In this document: in pieces, positions 39,386 to 48,156 of the stretch | How the letters are laid out: every line of letters begins with the position of its first letter | Numbering within the stretch: position 1 is the first letter of the stretch | DNA from: Nocardia sp. BMG51109 | GTDB taxonomy: Bacteria > Actinomycetota > Actinomycetes > Mycobacteriales > Mycobacteriaceae | Reading direction: 5' to 3' | DNA: 64,000 nucleotides | Assembly: GCF_000526215.1 (NCBI RefSeq) | Contig: NZ_JAFQ01000004.1 | Location: 4,278,001-4,342,000, forward strand | The notes under the pieces: generated by a model | Databases searched by the model: none | What the model saw: only the letters and a program-made list of their open reading frames with translations | Told to the model about the DNA's origin: nothing | Made by a program: the position numbers and the translations under genes

Positions 39386-39941
39386 CACAGCAGTCTCGCA
39401 CCGCACCCGCGTACGGCGCTGGAGTGTGTCACCCGGGCGTTCGAGAAACCACGATGGGCTTGATCATGGCGCCGGCGGCTTCCACGATTCTTTCGTTCGG
39501 GCAGCATCATCGGCCTGTTCATCGCCGGCGTCCTGTTCATGGTGTCGAAATGTCTTGTCGGAGCTCGTCCCGTCGCTGCACTCCTATGGCGACGGCCGTC
39601 TTCCCGGAGTTCGCGCGGGCCGAGGATCTGCGGCGGGACCATCCCGCGCCTCCGATGGGGCCCGGTCGCCACGATGTCGGCGGTCCCTACGGGTACGGAA
39701 TCGCACGCTCGTACGGTTATGGCTACGGTATCGGCTACGGGGACAGGTAGCGTGCCGGCTCGAGGCGATGGCGACCGGGCTGCCGGTGATCGCACTCGAT
39801 TCGGAAGGGCAGGCCGAGTTCCGGTAGGACGATAAGCAGGACGACGCCGGACAGCGCCGCGAGCCGGAGGGGAGCGGCAGTCCTTCGAGACTTGCGCTCA
39901 AACCTCGGCGATGTGATCGGGTTGTAGCCAATACTGGGGTG
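39386..39941. other. Decayed region with remnants
   Basis: No intact gene. One frame contains a single membrane helix (GSIIGLFIAGVLFMVSKC, about 39503-39556), another a Gly/Tyr-rich run (YGYGIARSYGYGYGIGYGDR, ending at 39750), and a third a glycosyltransferase fragment. The frame changes suggest a patchwork of broken genes. Confidence 0.4.
39753..39827 (+). pseudogene. Glycosyltransferase (GT4-like) fragment
   Basis: The 24 codons read CRLEAMATGLPVIALDSEGQ and end in a stop. E-A-M-A-T-G-L-P-V-I-A is the signature around the nucleotide-sugar site of GT4-type glycosyltransferases. Nothing else of such an enzyme is present. Confidence 0.5.
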
Positions 39942-40172
39942 ATGGAGGCACTGAGAACGGCTGTCGTTGCGGAGTGCGATCGGACCCGTCGCGCGCTGGC
40001 AGAGGCGCAGACGGCGGCCCGCAGAGTAAAAGTGAAGGTGCGCGATGCTCGAACGGCGTCGTGCGAGGCACGGGCTCGGCTGGCGGCAATCCGGTCGTAC
40101 TCGCACCGAGCTGAGGCGTATCGGATTGCGGCACAGGCGGATGCGGTGAAGTTGGGGATTCACCTCCGCTGA
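39942..40172 (+). CDS. Small coiled-coil protein (76 aa)
   Basis: A charged helical protein: AECDRTRRALAEAQTAARRV, then CEARARLAAIRSYSHRAEAY. No ribosome binding site is obvious before the ATG and no family is recognised. Coding is supported mainly by the amphipathic character. Confidence 0.4.
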   Translation: MEALRTAVVAECDRTRRALAEAQTAARRVKVKVRDARTASCEARARLAAIRSYSHRAEAYRIAAQADAVKLGIHLR

Positions 40173-40306
40173 GTCTGCTGTGGTGGTTCGGTCCCCAGTC
40201 CTGATTCTGCGCCGGGGTGCTCACCCGGGAGCCGGAGCGTTCGTCGCATCGACCGACATTGTGTGAAGCCGTCGCGGTGGCGGGGTGACTCGCCCTTCGG
40301 AAACGA

Positions 40307-40684
40307 CTATCCCGCTGAGCCCGAATTCACCCAGGGCCCGTTATGGACAACAGCGCTGTCGACGTGAAGCTGCGAGTAGTTGTTACTTGGTGCCGTGCGT
40401 GGGATACCGTCCGGCCCCTCCATTGTCCTGGTGTAGCACGGGACCACCGGCCTCCCATAGCCGTGCGCACTCACGAGGAACTGGACCGGCGCAATCGTGT
40501 TGGTTTCGTGGCAGAACACAGTACCGTTCACCAGATACTGGTCGTCGGTGTCGTTGGTGCAACGGTTACCGTCGCAGGAGAAGCCGGGCGGCAGTTCCGC
40601 CGTGGCCACCGGCGCCGAAACCCCCGCGGCACCGATGAATCCGGCGGCGAGGATCCCGAACCCGAACACCGATCTGTAACCCAT
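40307..40684 (-). CDS. Small secreted cysteine-containing protein
   Basis: GAGGGAG precedes the ATG at 40684. A signal peptide covers ~30 residues (FGFGILAAGFIGAAGVSAPV, cleavage after ATA). The mature part of ~95 residues has four cysteines (SCDGNRCTNDT; VFCHETN; VVPCYTR), which may form two disulfides, and a hydrophilic C-terminus. Similar small secreted proteins of unknown role occur in Nocardia. A dyad lies 95 bp upstream (40778-40798). Confidence 0.72.
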   Translation of the reverse strand: MGYRSVFGFGILAAGFIGAAGVSAPVATAELPPGFSCDGNRCTNDTDDQYLVNGTVFCHETNTIAPVQFLVSAHGYGRPVVPCYTRTMEGPDGIPRTAPSNNYSQLHVDSAVVHNGPWVNSGSAG

Positions 40685-40777
40685 CCGAAATTCACTCCCT
40701 CGATAGTCCGGCCCGAAGGCCGGGTGCGGCGACGTCTTCGGCCTGGTGGTTCTGCCGCGCAATCGCCTTCATGGAAC

Positions 40778-40798
40778 ACTATGCCGTTGCGGCATAGT
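40778..40798. promoter_or_regulatory. Inverted repeat upstream of the secreted-protein gene
   Basis: ACTATGCCG-TTG-CGGCATAGT is a perfect 9-bp dyad. It lies in the 365-bp gap before the regulator gene ending at 41050, in which I see no gene. It may be an operator for the leftward gene. Confidence 0.5.
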
Positions 40799-41049
40799 CA
40801 AGTGCAGGTGGATATTTCGAGTCCGGCGACGCGAGATCGTCAAATGTACGGCCGTGCAGGCTTTCCGCTAATCCGACACCGAATCCTGCTGGGGTAGAGC
40901 AGAACCCGTTACCGCCGAACTTGGGACGGAGCTCCTACGTTCGCCCTGCAGCTTTCGGCCCATCCCCATCCCGGCGCGTCCACCGCTGCGCCGGTGTCGT
41001 CACTGCTCTGCCGCTGGCTCCGACCCGCCACCGTGCGACGGTCGATGTC

Positions 41050-41523
41050 TCAGGACGCGTGCCGGTCGTCGTGAGGCGGCGTCGGGTGATCGGCCGGGCT
41101 CGAGGATTCCGGGTCGGGAAGTAGCAGGATGGCGAGTTCGCCGAGGAGCTCGCTGACACGGCGGGCGGTGTCGGGGCCGCCCAGGGCGGTGGTGAGGGTG
41201 TCGTCGATGGGGCGTTGACGTCGCCGGATTCCGCGTAGTAGCGGCTCGCCGGGGTGGACGAGGGTCCGGCGGTGGTCGGCGGGATCGGTGGAGGTGATGA
41301 GCAGTCCGCGTTCGGTGAGGCCGGCCACGATCGTGGAGATATGGCTCTGGACAAACCCGGTGCGCTCGCACAGCTGCCGGATGGAGCTGCCCGGATGCTC
41401 GGCGACCGTGCCGAGGACCGCGGTTTCTCCCGCGGTGGGAATCGGGTCCCCGGGGTACGTGCTGGCCTCGCGAGCCAGCTCGTGCAGCCGCCGGGCCAGA
41501 CGGTTGAGCTGTCTGCCGTTCAC
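41050..41523 (-). CDS. MarR-family transcriptional regulator
   Basis: About 157 residues: dimerisation helix RQLNRLARRLHELAREASTY, wHTH with GETAVLGTVAEHPGSSIRQL, recognition helix TGFVQSHISTIVAGLTERGL and wing ITSTDPADHRRTLVHPGE. The start is GTG 41523 or GTG 41532. The same frame stays open far upstream but that part is the antisense of the lipoprotein gene. It is divergent from that lipoprotein gene, and two palindromes separate them, so it most likely represses the lipoprotein and itself. Confidence 0.85.
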   Translation of the reverse strand: MNGRQLNRLARRLHELAREASTYPGDPIPTAGETAVLGTVAEHPGSSIRQLCERTGFVQSHISTIVAGLTERGLLITSTDPADHRRTLVHPGEPLLRGIRRRQRPIDDTLTTALGGPDTARRVSELLGELAILLLPDPESSSPADHPTPPHDDRHAS

Positions 41524-41549
41524 GCCGACCACGGTAGCAAAGTGAATCG

Positions 41550-41582
41550 CCACAGATGCATCTGTGGTACAGATACATCTGT
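41550..41582. promoter_or_regulatory. Double MarR-type operator
   Basis: Two related palindromes lie side by side: CCACAGATGCATCTGTGG (41550-41567, perfect, 18 bp) and ACAGATACATCTGT (41569-41582). Both contain ACAGAT-x-x-ATCTGT. The second overlaps the GTG start of the lipoprotein gene. The centre-to-centre distance is 17 bp. Confidence 0.85.
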
Positions 41583-43518
41583 GAAGATGTTTTCTGGTGG
41601 ACTCGCTCCGGGTGAACCGTCGCCGCGTCGCCGCCATCCGACCAAGTTCGCCGTCGCTGTTGTGGTGCTGCTGCTCGCCGGATGTTCGTCCCAGGCCCCC
41701 GCCCCGGTGCGCACACCGATCAGCGACAACGGCGGCAAGCTCGCGGTGGATCCCTCTATGCAACTGCGGCAGAAGGTGTCGCTGGCGCAGTTGCCGGTGC
41801 CGCCGACCGCGCCCTCGGCCGAACCGGGCTCGTGCACCACCGAGGTCAACCCGCGCGGCACCGGGTGCACGGATCCCGGCTGGGGCGCTCTCGGCTCGAT
41901 CGGCACCTACTGGCCCGACAGCAATCTCACCTTGGTGGGCGTCAGGTTCGCGGGCGCTCCGGCCGAAGGGCCCGCCGCGGCCTTCACCGGCCCGCAGGTG
42001 CTGCTGGTGCGCACCGACGGCACCACGTTTCCCAACGGGGACGGCTACAAGTGCCTGACCTGCGGGCAACCCGCACCGACACGACCGGCCGGGATGAGCA
42101 CCGACGCCTCGAACTCGGTCGAACTGACCTACCCGATCAACGGATTCCGCGACGGCAAGCGTGCGCTGGCCGGTACCAACATCATCGACTGCGGCGAGTA
42201 CCGGTTCGCCGACAACCGTTGCACCGCCGACCGGATACGGATCTACCCGCTCCAGTGGAACCCGGGCGACGGCCGGCCCGGCACCCTGCGCGAACCCCGC
42301 CTCAACCCCGACGACGTGCACATCGGTTTCAGCTACGCGGCCCAGCGCGAGGACCAGTACGAGCAGATCCCGTTCATGGGCGAACTCGTCTTCGACCCGG
42401 CGGGCAACCGCTACACCGTCACCGACGTCCGCGCTCTGCACAACCCCGCCCCGCAGTACCAGCCCTACCTGATCGACGGCGATGAACTGAAGTTCAACCC
42501 CGCCGGCATGATCGGCGAGTTCCGGGGCTGGACCCCCGACGGCACCGCGGCCCTGGGCATCCAGCACCACCAGTCCGGCAGCATCGATGCCTGGGCCACC
42601 GACAACACCACCGGCGCCTCGCGCGCCCTGACCCCCTTCGCCGGCTACACCGACCCCATGGCCACCTCTCCCGACGGCAGATACCTGCTCGCCGAACAGG
42701 TCATCGGTTCCGGCCGCGTCGATTTCCTCGCCGGCATCCCCGGCATCCCCCCGATCCTGGAACAGATGCCCACCACCGGTCACATCTCCGGCATCCGCAA
42801 CAACGGCCAACGCCGCTTCTTCACCCCCTACCTCGTCGATCTGCAGACCGGAGACAGCCAGCAGGTGAACGCCGGTGGCGACCCGAACTGGAACGCCGCC
42901 GCCGACCCGGCCTGGCTGGCCGACAGCACCGGCGCGGTGTGGGCCGAGAACCTGGTCACCGCACCCGCCTGCGGCGGTGCGAACCCGCTGCCCTGCCCAG
43001 AATCGAGCGAACCCGGCGGGCGCCACAGCCGGGTGATGATCGCCCGCTTCGACGACATCGCCCCCACCGCGCCGCAGCCGGTCGCCGAGGCCCCGGACGC
43101 CGCGTGGGGCGTGGAACACCGCCCGGGTGACCCGCTGCCCCCGCGCCCGCACCTGCCCGCCGGCACCTACACCCTGCGCGGTACCGAGCAGGGCAGCGCG
43201 CAGGTCGTCATCACCGAGAACCCCGACAAGACGATGATCACCGCCATCAGCGTCAGCTACACCGGCTACAGCGACGGCGACGGCATCATCCTCGACGGCA
43301 CCGAGAGCGTCTCCAAACCCGGCGTCATCGGATTCGAACCCCTCACCTGGCACAGCGACCTGAAGGTCTCGGGCGCCCACACCGGCTCCCGCACCACCAG
43401 CGAACCTGGCGGATTCACCATGGGCCCGGAAACGCTCCGCAACAACTTCCAAGCCACCGGCACCATGACCACCACCCTCGACGGCCACACCTACACCCAG
43501 CCCGCCAACGGAACGTGA
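41581..43518 (+). CDS. Secreted lipoprotein with beta-propeller-like repeats
   Basis: About 645 residues. A positively charged N-terminus leads into FAVAVVVLLLAGCSS, a perfect lipobox. The mature part has TolB/PD40-like blade motifs (GWTPDGTAALGIQHH; MATSPDGRYLLAEQV; ADPAWLADSTGAVWAE), a cysteine-containing segment DGYKCLTCGQPAP, and a C-terminal beta domain. It is probably anchored at the outer face of the membrane. No ribosome binding site: the GTG (or ATG 41587) lies within or just after the operator, so a very short or leaderless mRNA is likely. Role unknown. Confidence 0.82.
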   Translation: MKMFSGGLAPGEPSPRRRHPTKFAVAVVVLLLAGCSSQAPAPVRTPISDNGGKLAVDPSMQLRQKVSLAQLPVPPTAPSAEPGSCTTEVNPRGTGCTDPGWGALGSIGTYWPDSNLTLVGVRFAGAPAEGPAAAFTGPQVLLVRTDGTTFPNGDGYKCLTCGQPAPTRPAGMSTDASNSVELTYPINGFRDGKRALAGTNIIDCGEYRFADNRCTADRIRIYPLQWNPGDGRPGTLREPRLNPDDVHIGFSYAAQREDQYEQIPFMGELVFDPAGNRYTVTDVRALHNPAPQYQPYLIDGDELKFNPAGMIGEFRGWTPDGTAALGIQHHQSGSIDAWATDNTTGASRALTPFAGYTDPMATSPDGRYLLAEQVIGSGRVDFLAGIPGIPPILEQMPTTGHISGIRNNGQRRFFTPYLVDLQTGDSQQVNAGGDPNWNAAADPAWLADSTGAVWAENLVTAPACGGANPLPCPESSEPGGRHSRVMIARFDDIAPTAPQPVAEAPDAAWGVEHRPGDPLPPRPHLPAGTYTLRGTEQGSAQVVITENPDKTMITAISVSYTGYSDGDGIILDGTESVSKPGVIGFEPLTWHSDLKVSGAHTGSRTTSEPGGFTMGPETLRNNFQATGTMTTTLDGHTYTQPANGT

Positions 43519-44029
43519 CCCTCCCCGCCCCGGTCGCCGACACACCGACGGCCGGGGCGGCCACACCCATCACCAGCGCCCTCCTACCCACACTCGGCCG
43601 ACGAGACAACACCGCCCATCAGCCAGGAGCGATATGAGGTCCCGCCGGATATCGAACAGGCCCGGAAGGATTGCGCCGCCCGACCTTTCGCTGGCTGCGA
43701 TCTACCACTGCGGCAGTTCCCGCCGCAGTCGGCGCGTTGTTCGACGGGCGGGGTCTATCTCGCTGACGGTGTTTCCGGCGTTGTCTCTCAGTAGGTTTGG
43801 GCGTTGGGCCAGCGGTCGGCGAAGGTGATCGCGAATGCGTTGACCGCGTTCGCGATCACCTTCGAAGGCCCGATCACCCCGGCCGGCAACCAACCGACAC
43901 CGAGGTCGGATCCGCCCTTAATCGGACGGTCCCTCACCCATCAGGACGACTACACGGTGGGCGGTGTTCGGGTCCGGGTCGGACGAATCGGCCGGAGCGG
44001 TGCGCAGGCCGGATGCCCGCGGCTGCGCA
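43519..44029. other. Intergenic region with a long hairpin
   Basis: About 510 bp without a supported gene. A rightward frame from ~43840 reads FEGPITPAGNQPTP but lacks a start. The hairpin at 43820-43864 is the main feature. The region may contain decayed coding sequence between convergent genes. Confidence 0.4.
43820..43864. repeat. Perfect 16-bp inverted repeat
   Basis: CGAAGGTGATCGCGAA (43820-43835) and TTCGCGATCACCTTCG (43849-43864) enclose a 13-base loop that itself can pair GCG with CGC. It lies between the convergent lipoprotein and P450 genes; with no T tract it may still end both transcripts. Confidence 0.75.
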
Positions 44030-45397
44030 TCAGTGTGCGGCGTCCTCGCCGTTGGGTCGGCGTTGGGTCAGTCGCATCCGGAGGTGTTTGGGTACGGGGA
44101 TCTGTGTCATCGACAGGGTGATCGGTGGCCCGGCCGACGACAGGCGCCATCGGGCGGTGATGGTGGCGAGGGCGAGTGTGGCCTCCATCCACGCGAAGTC
44201 CTCGCCGATGCATTTGCGGGCGCCGGCGCCGAACGCGATGAAGCGTCCGTCGGGCTTGGGTGCTCGGTGTATCCAGCGGTCCGGGCGGAACTCGGCCGGG
44301 TCGTCGTAGAGCTGTGGGCTGCGGTGGGCGATGAAGGGGCTGACGGCGATGGTCGTGCCGGCGGGAATGGGTGTGTGTCCGAGGGTGGTGTCGGCGGTGA
44401 CGTGTCTGGTGAGGATCCAGGTGGGCGGGTAGAGCCGCAGTGTCTCGGTGATCACTCGCCGGGCCAGGGGGAGGTGCGGGAGGTCGTGTTGTGTGGCGGT
44501 GCGGCCGTGCAGGACCGCGTCGACCTCGTGGTGCAGCTGGTGGCGGATGTGGGGATGTCGGTCCAGTAGATACAGCGCCCAGCTCAGGGTGCCGGCGGTG
44601 GTTTCGCCGCCGCCCATGAAGAAGGTCAGGGTCTGGTCGATGAGTTCGGCGTCGGTGAGGACGGAGTCGGAATCGGAGTCCCGCGCCTGCAGCAATGCTG
44701 TCAGCAGGTCGTCGTGGTCGTGTGCGGGACCGGTGCGCCGCTGGGTGATGACCGCGGCCGCGCAGTCCCGCACGCGTCGCAGGGCGTCGTTGAAGCGGCG
44801 GTTGTGCGGGGTCGGGAGCCGGTTGAGCGCCGGGGGGAGGGCCGTGCGCCGGAACAGGCCGGCGTTGAGTGTGCCCAGATCCGCCGCGATGCTGCGGATC
44901 TGCGGCGGCAGCGATTCGGAGAACATCGTGGTGATCGCTACCTGGAAGGTCATCGCCGAGAGTTCTGCGCCGAGGTCGATCACCTGGCCGTCGGTCCATC
45001 GGGTCTGTACGGTGGCGGCGATTTCCGTGGTCATGGTGGTGGCGTACGCCGGGAACCGGTCTTTGCCGAACGCGGGCTGGCAGAGGCGCCGCTGGCGGCG
45101 ATGCCGGGCGTGCGGGCAGGTGCCGAGTCCGTTGCCGACGACTTCGCGGCCCCGCTCGAACAGGACCCCGCCCTTGTCGTAGATCCGATCGTTGCGCAGG
45201 ACGTCGTCGGCGAGGGCCGGGTCGCAGACGCAGACGAGCGTTTCGGGACCGAGTTTGATGCGGCACAGGGGGCCGTGGTCGGGTAGTGACGCCAGGAAGC
45301 GCAGGGGTGCACGCATCAGTGCCCAGCCGTGCCCGATCATGGGCAGGGCTCCCGGGGCGGCAGGGATATCGGCGACCGCTGGTGATGCGGATGTCAT
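44030..45397 (-). CDS. Cytochrome P450
   Basis: The 455-residue P450 has an I-helix FFMGGGETTAGTLSWALY, K-helix ETLRLYPP (E-x-x-R), PERF-type region FRPDRWIHR and heme loop FIAFGAGARKCIGEDFAWME with the ligand Cys. The sequence style, with an early P-G-x-L-P-x-I-G-H and TRHVTADTTLGHTPIPAGT, resembles actinomycete P450s of terpene oxidation (CYP170/CYP183 type), but no terpene synthase is nearby. No redox partner is adjacent. GAGGAGGG precedes the ATG. Divergent from a MmyB-type regulator with shared operator-like sites. Confidence 0.92.
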   Translation of the reverse strand: MTSASPAVADIPAAPGALPMIGHGWALMRAPLRFLASLPDHGPLCRIKLGPETLVCVCDPALADDVLRNDRIYDKGGVLFERGREVVGNGLGTCPHARHRRQRRLCQPAFGKDRFPAYATTMTTEIAATVQTRWTDGQVIDLGAELSAMTFQVAITTMFSESLPPQIRSIAADLGTLNAGLFRRTALPPALNRLPTPHNRRFNDALRRVRDCAAAVITQRRTGPAHDHDDLLTALLQARDSDSDSVLTDAELIDQTLTFFMGGGETTAGTLSWALYLLDRHPHIRHQLHHEVDAVLHGRTATQHDLPHLPLARRVITETLRLYPPTWILTRHVTADTTLGHTPIPAGTTIAVSPFIAHRSPQLYDDPAEFRPDRWIHRAPKPDGRFIAFGAGARKCIGEDFAWMEATLALATITARWRLSSAGPPITLSMTQIPVPKHLRMRLTQRRPNGEDAAH

Positions 45398-45470
45398 GGG
45401 GGTTTCCCTCCTCGGCCGGCTTGTTTCCCATCAAACCTCGGAAATGGGCTGCGCCGCTACCGGTTCGGAG

Positions 45471-45626
45471 GGCAGAGATTTTGCCTGATACTCGCGTTGC
45501 CGCCGCGATCAGCACCGACTGCGAAAATGGGCAAGATATTTGCCGCTTTTCGCGGTAATGCCGGGCGGCTCGGACCGGCTCGGACGACGGGCCGTGAAAC
45601 CGCCGCGTGGCAAGGATCAGTATTTG
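45471..45626. promoter_or_regulatory. GGCA-N7-TGCC repeats between P450 and regulator genes
   Basis: GGCAGAGATTTTGCC (45471-45485) and GGCAAGATATTTGCC (45530-45544) share length, ends and an A/T-rich centre. A wider version, GGCA...TTTGCC with 12 bases between arms, is at 45607-45626. A further 15-bp copy, GGCACTATTTTTGCC, is at 46779-46793 after the regulator gene. They are likely binding sites for the product of 45753. Confidence 0.65.
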
Positions 45627-45752
45627 CCGGGATGGTCGAGTTTTGATATGCACAAGGACACACACGCGCGTGCGGGTGAGGCCGGTTGTTCGTCGATCCC
45701 AGCGGGTGGCGAGGAAACAGGGGGACCGGGGGCGGGAGGAGGGGGCTGCGAG

Positions 45753-46637
45753 ATGAGCGGGAATTCCGGTGAGCGGATCGAGGCGTCCCGGTATCGCGGC
45801 CGGGCGCGGGACGGGAAGGCCGGGAGAGCCGAGATGCCGGATCTCGGTAGCTGGCTGCAGACCCTGCGGCGGCTGCGCCGCGATCAGGAGACCGGCAGGG
45901 TGCTCTCGCGGGAGAAGGCAGCCGACCTGCTCGGCGTCAGCGACTCCTACGTCAAGCAGATCGAGCGGAACCGGGTCGTCCCGAGCAGGGGGGTCGTCGA
46001 GCGGTTCGTCGAACGCTATGAGCTGACGCCCCGGCAGGCGCGCTATACCCGGGAGCTGGCGGCGCCGGCGCTGGAGTTGCCGACGGTCGACGATCTGCGC
46101 CGGCAGTTGGCGATCGCCGACCGGCTGGACGACCTCGAGTTCTTCGACTCGAAGGGAGTCATCTACGGCGTGACCGATCCGGTGTGGAACGTCGTGGTCG
46201 GCAACAAGTCCTTTTACCAGGCGATGCCCGGACTGCACGAGGAGGCCGACGACAACGTCGCCCTGTGGCATTTCCGTCCGGGTGCCGGCGAGTCACCCGC
46301 CAAACACGTCGCCGTGGATTGGCACGGCGAGGCGGTCTGGCTGGTGGCGATCATCCGCGCGGGACTGGCTCGTTTCCGCGGCTGCCGTGAGGCATGGACG
46401 GTGCTGCGGCGGCTGCGAGCCAGCGACGAGTTCAATGCGCTGTGGCGGGACAACCCCACGGCGGTCGTGTACAGCCGCGGCCCGGAAACACCGTGCCACA
46501 TGCGGGATCCCGACACCGGACAGCCGTGGACGGCGAGCATCCAGATCAGCGAGATCCCGGACGACGACGCCCTCGTCGACCCATATCTGCGCGTCCACCA
46601 GGTCAGACGGCGAGAGTACGCAGGACCCGAGCTGTAA
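45753..46637 (+). CDS. XRE-family regulator with MmyB-like ligand-binding domain
   Basis: About 294 residues. The HTH is at ~25-90: LGSWLQTLRRLRRDQETGRV, SREKAADLLGVSDSYVKQIE, RNRVVPSRGVVERFVERYEL. The C-terminal MLTR/PAS-like domain of the MmyB group follows: FFDSKGVIYGVTDPVWNVVV, NKSFYQAMPGL, ALWHFRPGAGESPAKHVAVD and FNALWRDNPTAVVYSRG. Such regulators control adjacent oxidoreductase or P450 genes in actinomycetes and may bind fatty-acid-like ligands. I chose ATG 45753 (GGAGGAGGG upstream); ATG 45834 would start at the HTH. Confidence 0.87.
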   Translation: MSGNSGERIEASRYRGRARDGKAGRAEMPDLGSWLQTLRRLRRDQETGRVLSREKAADLLGVSDSYVKQIERNRVVPSRGVVERFVERYELTPRQARYTRELAAPALELPTVDDLRRQLAIADRLDDLEFFDSKGVIYGVTDPVWNVVVGNKSFYQAMPGLHEEADDNVALWHFRPGAGESPAKHVAVDWHGEAVWLVAIIRAGLARFRGCREAWTVLRRLRASDEFNALWRDNPTAVVYSRGPETPCHMRDPDTGQPWTASIQISEIPDDDALVDPYLRVHQVRRREYAGPEL

Positions 46638-47163
46638 GGCACGGCGGCATCCGGCCGCGCGATCCCGGCCACCGATCCGCGCCGCGGCCCTGTCACGGCC
46701 GGATGCTGCCGGAAAAGCAGACAAAGATTCTGCCTATTTCCCTGATCGCCGCTGGTGATGTCGACAATGCACGGTTTCGGCACTATTTTTGCCCCTCGTA
46801 AAGGGTGGCGGCGCCGTCTGTTTCCGAGGTTTGATAACGGCGTAACCACCAGTAACAACCCCACAGGTTTCTTTCGCGGTCCCGACAGCGTGCCGCGCAG
46901 GGTCCGGCGGATGCGTTTCGCTATCCCGGTGAGCAGCACCCGAGGCGTGTTTCGAGATCTCCGCTCATCGTGACGACGTCTCACCGGTATTTCGGGCGTG
47001 CTCGGCCAGTGGTGCGGCGTTTCCGGCGGCGGATGAACAAATATTTCCGCACGTCTCGCTCGCATGGTCATTGCCGTCGAAATCGAACGGCCGAATGCCC
47101 GGCTACTGCCGGTAACAGCAGCCGAGAGATCCGTGGCCCGGGAGAGGCGGGGGAAGAGGTCTC
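46638..47163. other. Intergenic region before the resolvase-like gene
   Basis: About 525 bp with no supported gene. It contains the fourth GGCA-N7-TGCC site at 46779-46793 and AT-richer DNA around 46820-46870 that could hold a promoter for the following operon. Confidence 0.45.
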
Positions 47164-47802
47164 ATGACGATGGATCTTCGCCACCACGCAGCACCTGGAG
47201 CGGCAACGACTCTGCTCACCGGCGTGCGGTTCGCGGACGAGCACGGCAACGGCGTGCCCGGCAGCGGCCGGGCCGGTCCGGCGGCCGAGCCGATCCCCCG
47301 TCCGCCGGTGCCCGCGGCCTGTGGTCTGTGGCCGGTGCGTGCGGCGACGAGGCCGCGATCCGGTCCGGTGGTCGTCGGCTATCTGCGCACCGACGTGCGC
47401 ACGGCGTGCAATCGCGCCATGTCGCGCGCGGTAAGTGATGCCGAGGAGCCCGCCGTGCGGGCGATGGCCGGCCGGCACCAGTGGCGCCTGGTGCGGATGT
47501 TGCGGCTACAGCCGGGCACCGACGGCATCACCGATCCGATCGCACACCTGCTGACGGTCTCGCGCATGCTGGCCGCCGACACGGTGGTGGTGCCCGACCT
47601 GCTGCACTTGCGCGACATGTGGGGCCGCGACCGCCTGCCGGCCGTGCGCACCGTGTGCCCGGTCGCCACCGTGTCACCGGAGCGACTGTGGCCGGCCACC
47701 GGACCAGCCCGGCCCGGTCACGACGCGGTCACCGGTCCCGGAACCCGGCCGCTGCGGGCGCGGTGCCGGCCGCCTCGGTACGGAGGCGACTATGCCGCAT
47801 GA
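47164..47802 (+). CDS. Degenerate serine-resolvase-fold protein (212 aa)
   Basis: GGAAGAGG precedes the ATG. After a Pro-rich N-terminus, residues ~70-180 follow the resolvase pattern: VVVGYLRTDVRTACNRAMSR in place of the G-Y-x-R-V-S-T strand and helix, ADTVVVPDLLHLRDMWGRD for the strand with L-D-R-L-x-R, and VCPVATVSPERLW for the last strand. The catalytic Ser is absent (Asp or Val at that position). It pairs with the small VTVEF protein that starts 10 bp before its stop, just as at 8755/8545 in the mobile element. The fold call is my inference. Confidence 0.5.
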   Translation: MTMDLRHHAAPGAATTLLTGVRFADEHGNGVPGSGRAGPAAEPIPRPPVPAACGLWPVRAATRPRSGPVVVGYLRTDVRTACNRAMSRAVSDAEEPAVRAMAGRHQWRLVRMLRLQPGTDGITDPIAHLLTVSRMLAADTVVVPDLLHLRDMWGRDRLPAVRTVCPVATVSPERLWPATGPARPGHDAVTGPGTRPLRARCRPPRYGGDYAA

Positions 47803-48073
47803 GCATCCAGCCCCGGGCGCCGATCCTGGGCCACGCGATCGCCCTGCCGCAGGCACCGACCCCGGCGCGGATGTGGACGGGACGTGCCGCGTGACCGTGG
47901 AATTCTCGGCCGGCGGGTCGCCGATCGTCGTCGCCTACCGCGCCGCGGCCGCGGCCGCGGCGCAGTTCGCCGAGGAAGCCGAGGCCCAGCACATCGCCCG
48001 CGTGCGCATCGATGACCACGTGCCGTCGGACCTGGCGGACATGCCCTGCATCTGCCTGTGGATGGGTCCGTGA
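47792..48073 (+). CDS. Small VTVEF protein, paralogue of the product of 8545-8739
   Basis: The 93-residue protein has a Pro/Gly-rich N-terminal tail and then CRVTVEFSAGGSPIVVAYR, an Ala-rich helix and RIDDHVPSDLADMPCICLW. Core length and the positions of VTVEF, PIV, IDD and DMPC match the 64-residue paralogue. It overlaps the stop of the resolvase-like gene. Cys residues near the end (MPC, and one more here) might bind a metal or partner; unknown. Confidence 0.6.
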   Translation: MPHEHPAPGADPGPRDRPAAGTDPGADVDGTCRVTVEFSAGGSPIVVAYRAAAAAAAQFAEEAEAQHIARVRIDDHVPSDLADMPCICLWMGP

Positions 48074-48156
48074 CGGGGTACAGCGGGCGGCGCCACGGCC
48101 GGACCGTCCGCCCGACCCGCCAGCTGAGAAATCGTGACCGATCCGAGGAGGTCGAG

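Noticed and set aside
41050..43566. Very long minus-strand open frame (838 codons).
   Set aside because: Its upstream part is antisense to the lipoprotein gene and has the Gly/Val/Arg composition of a shadow frame. Only the last ~157 codons (MarR) are real.
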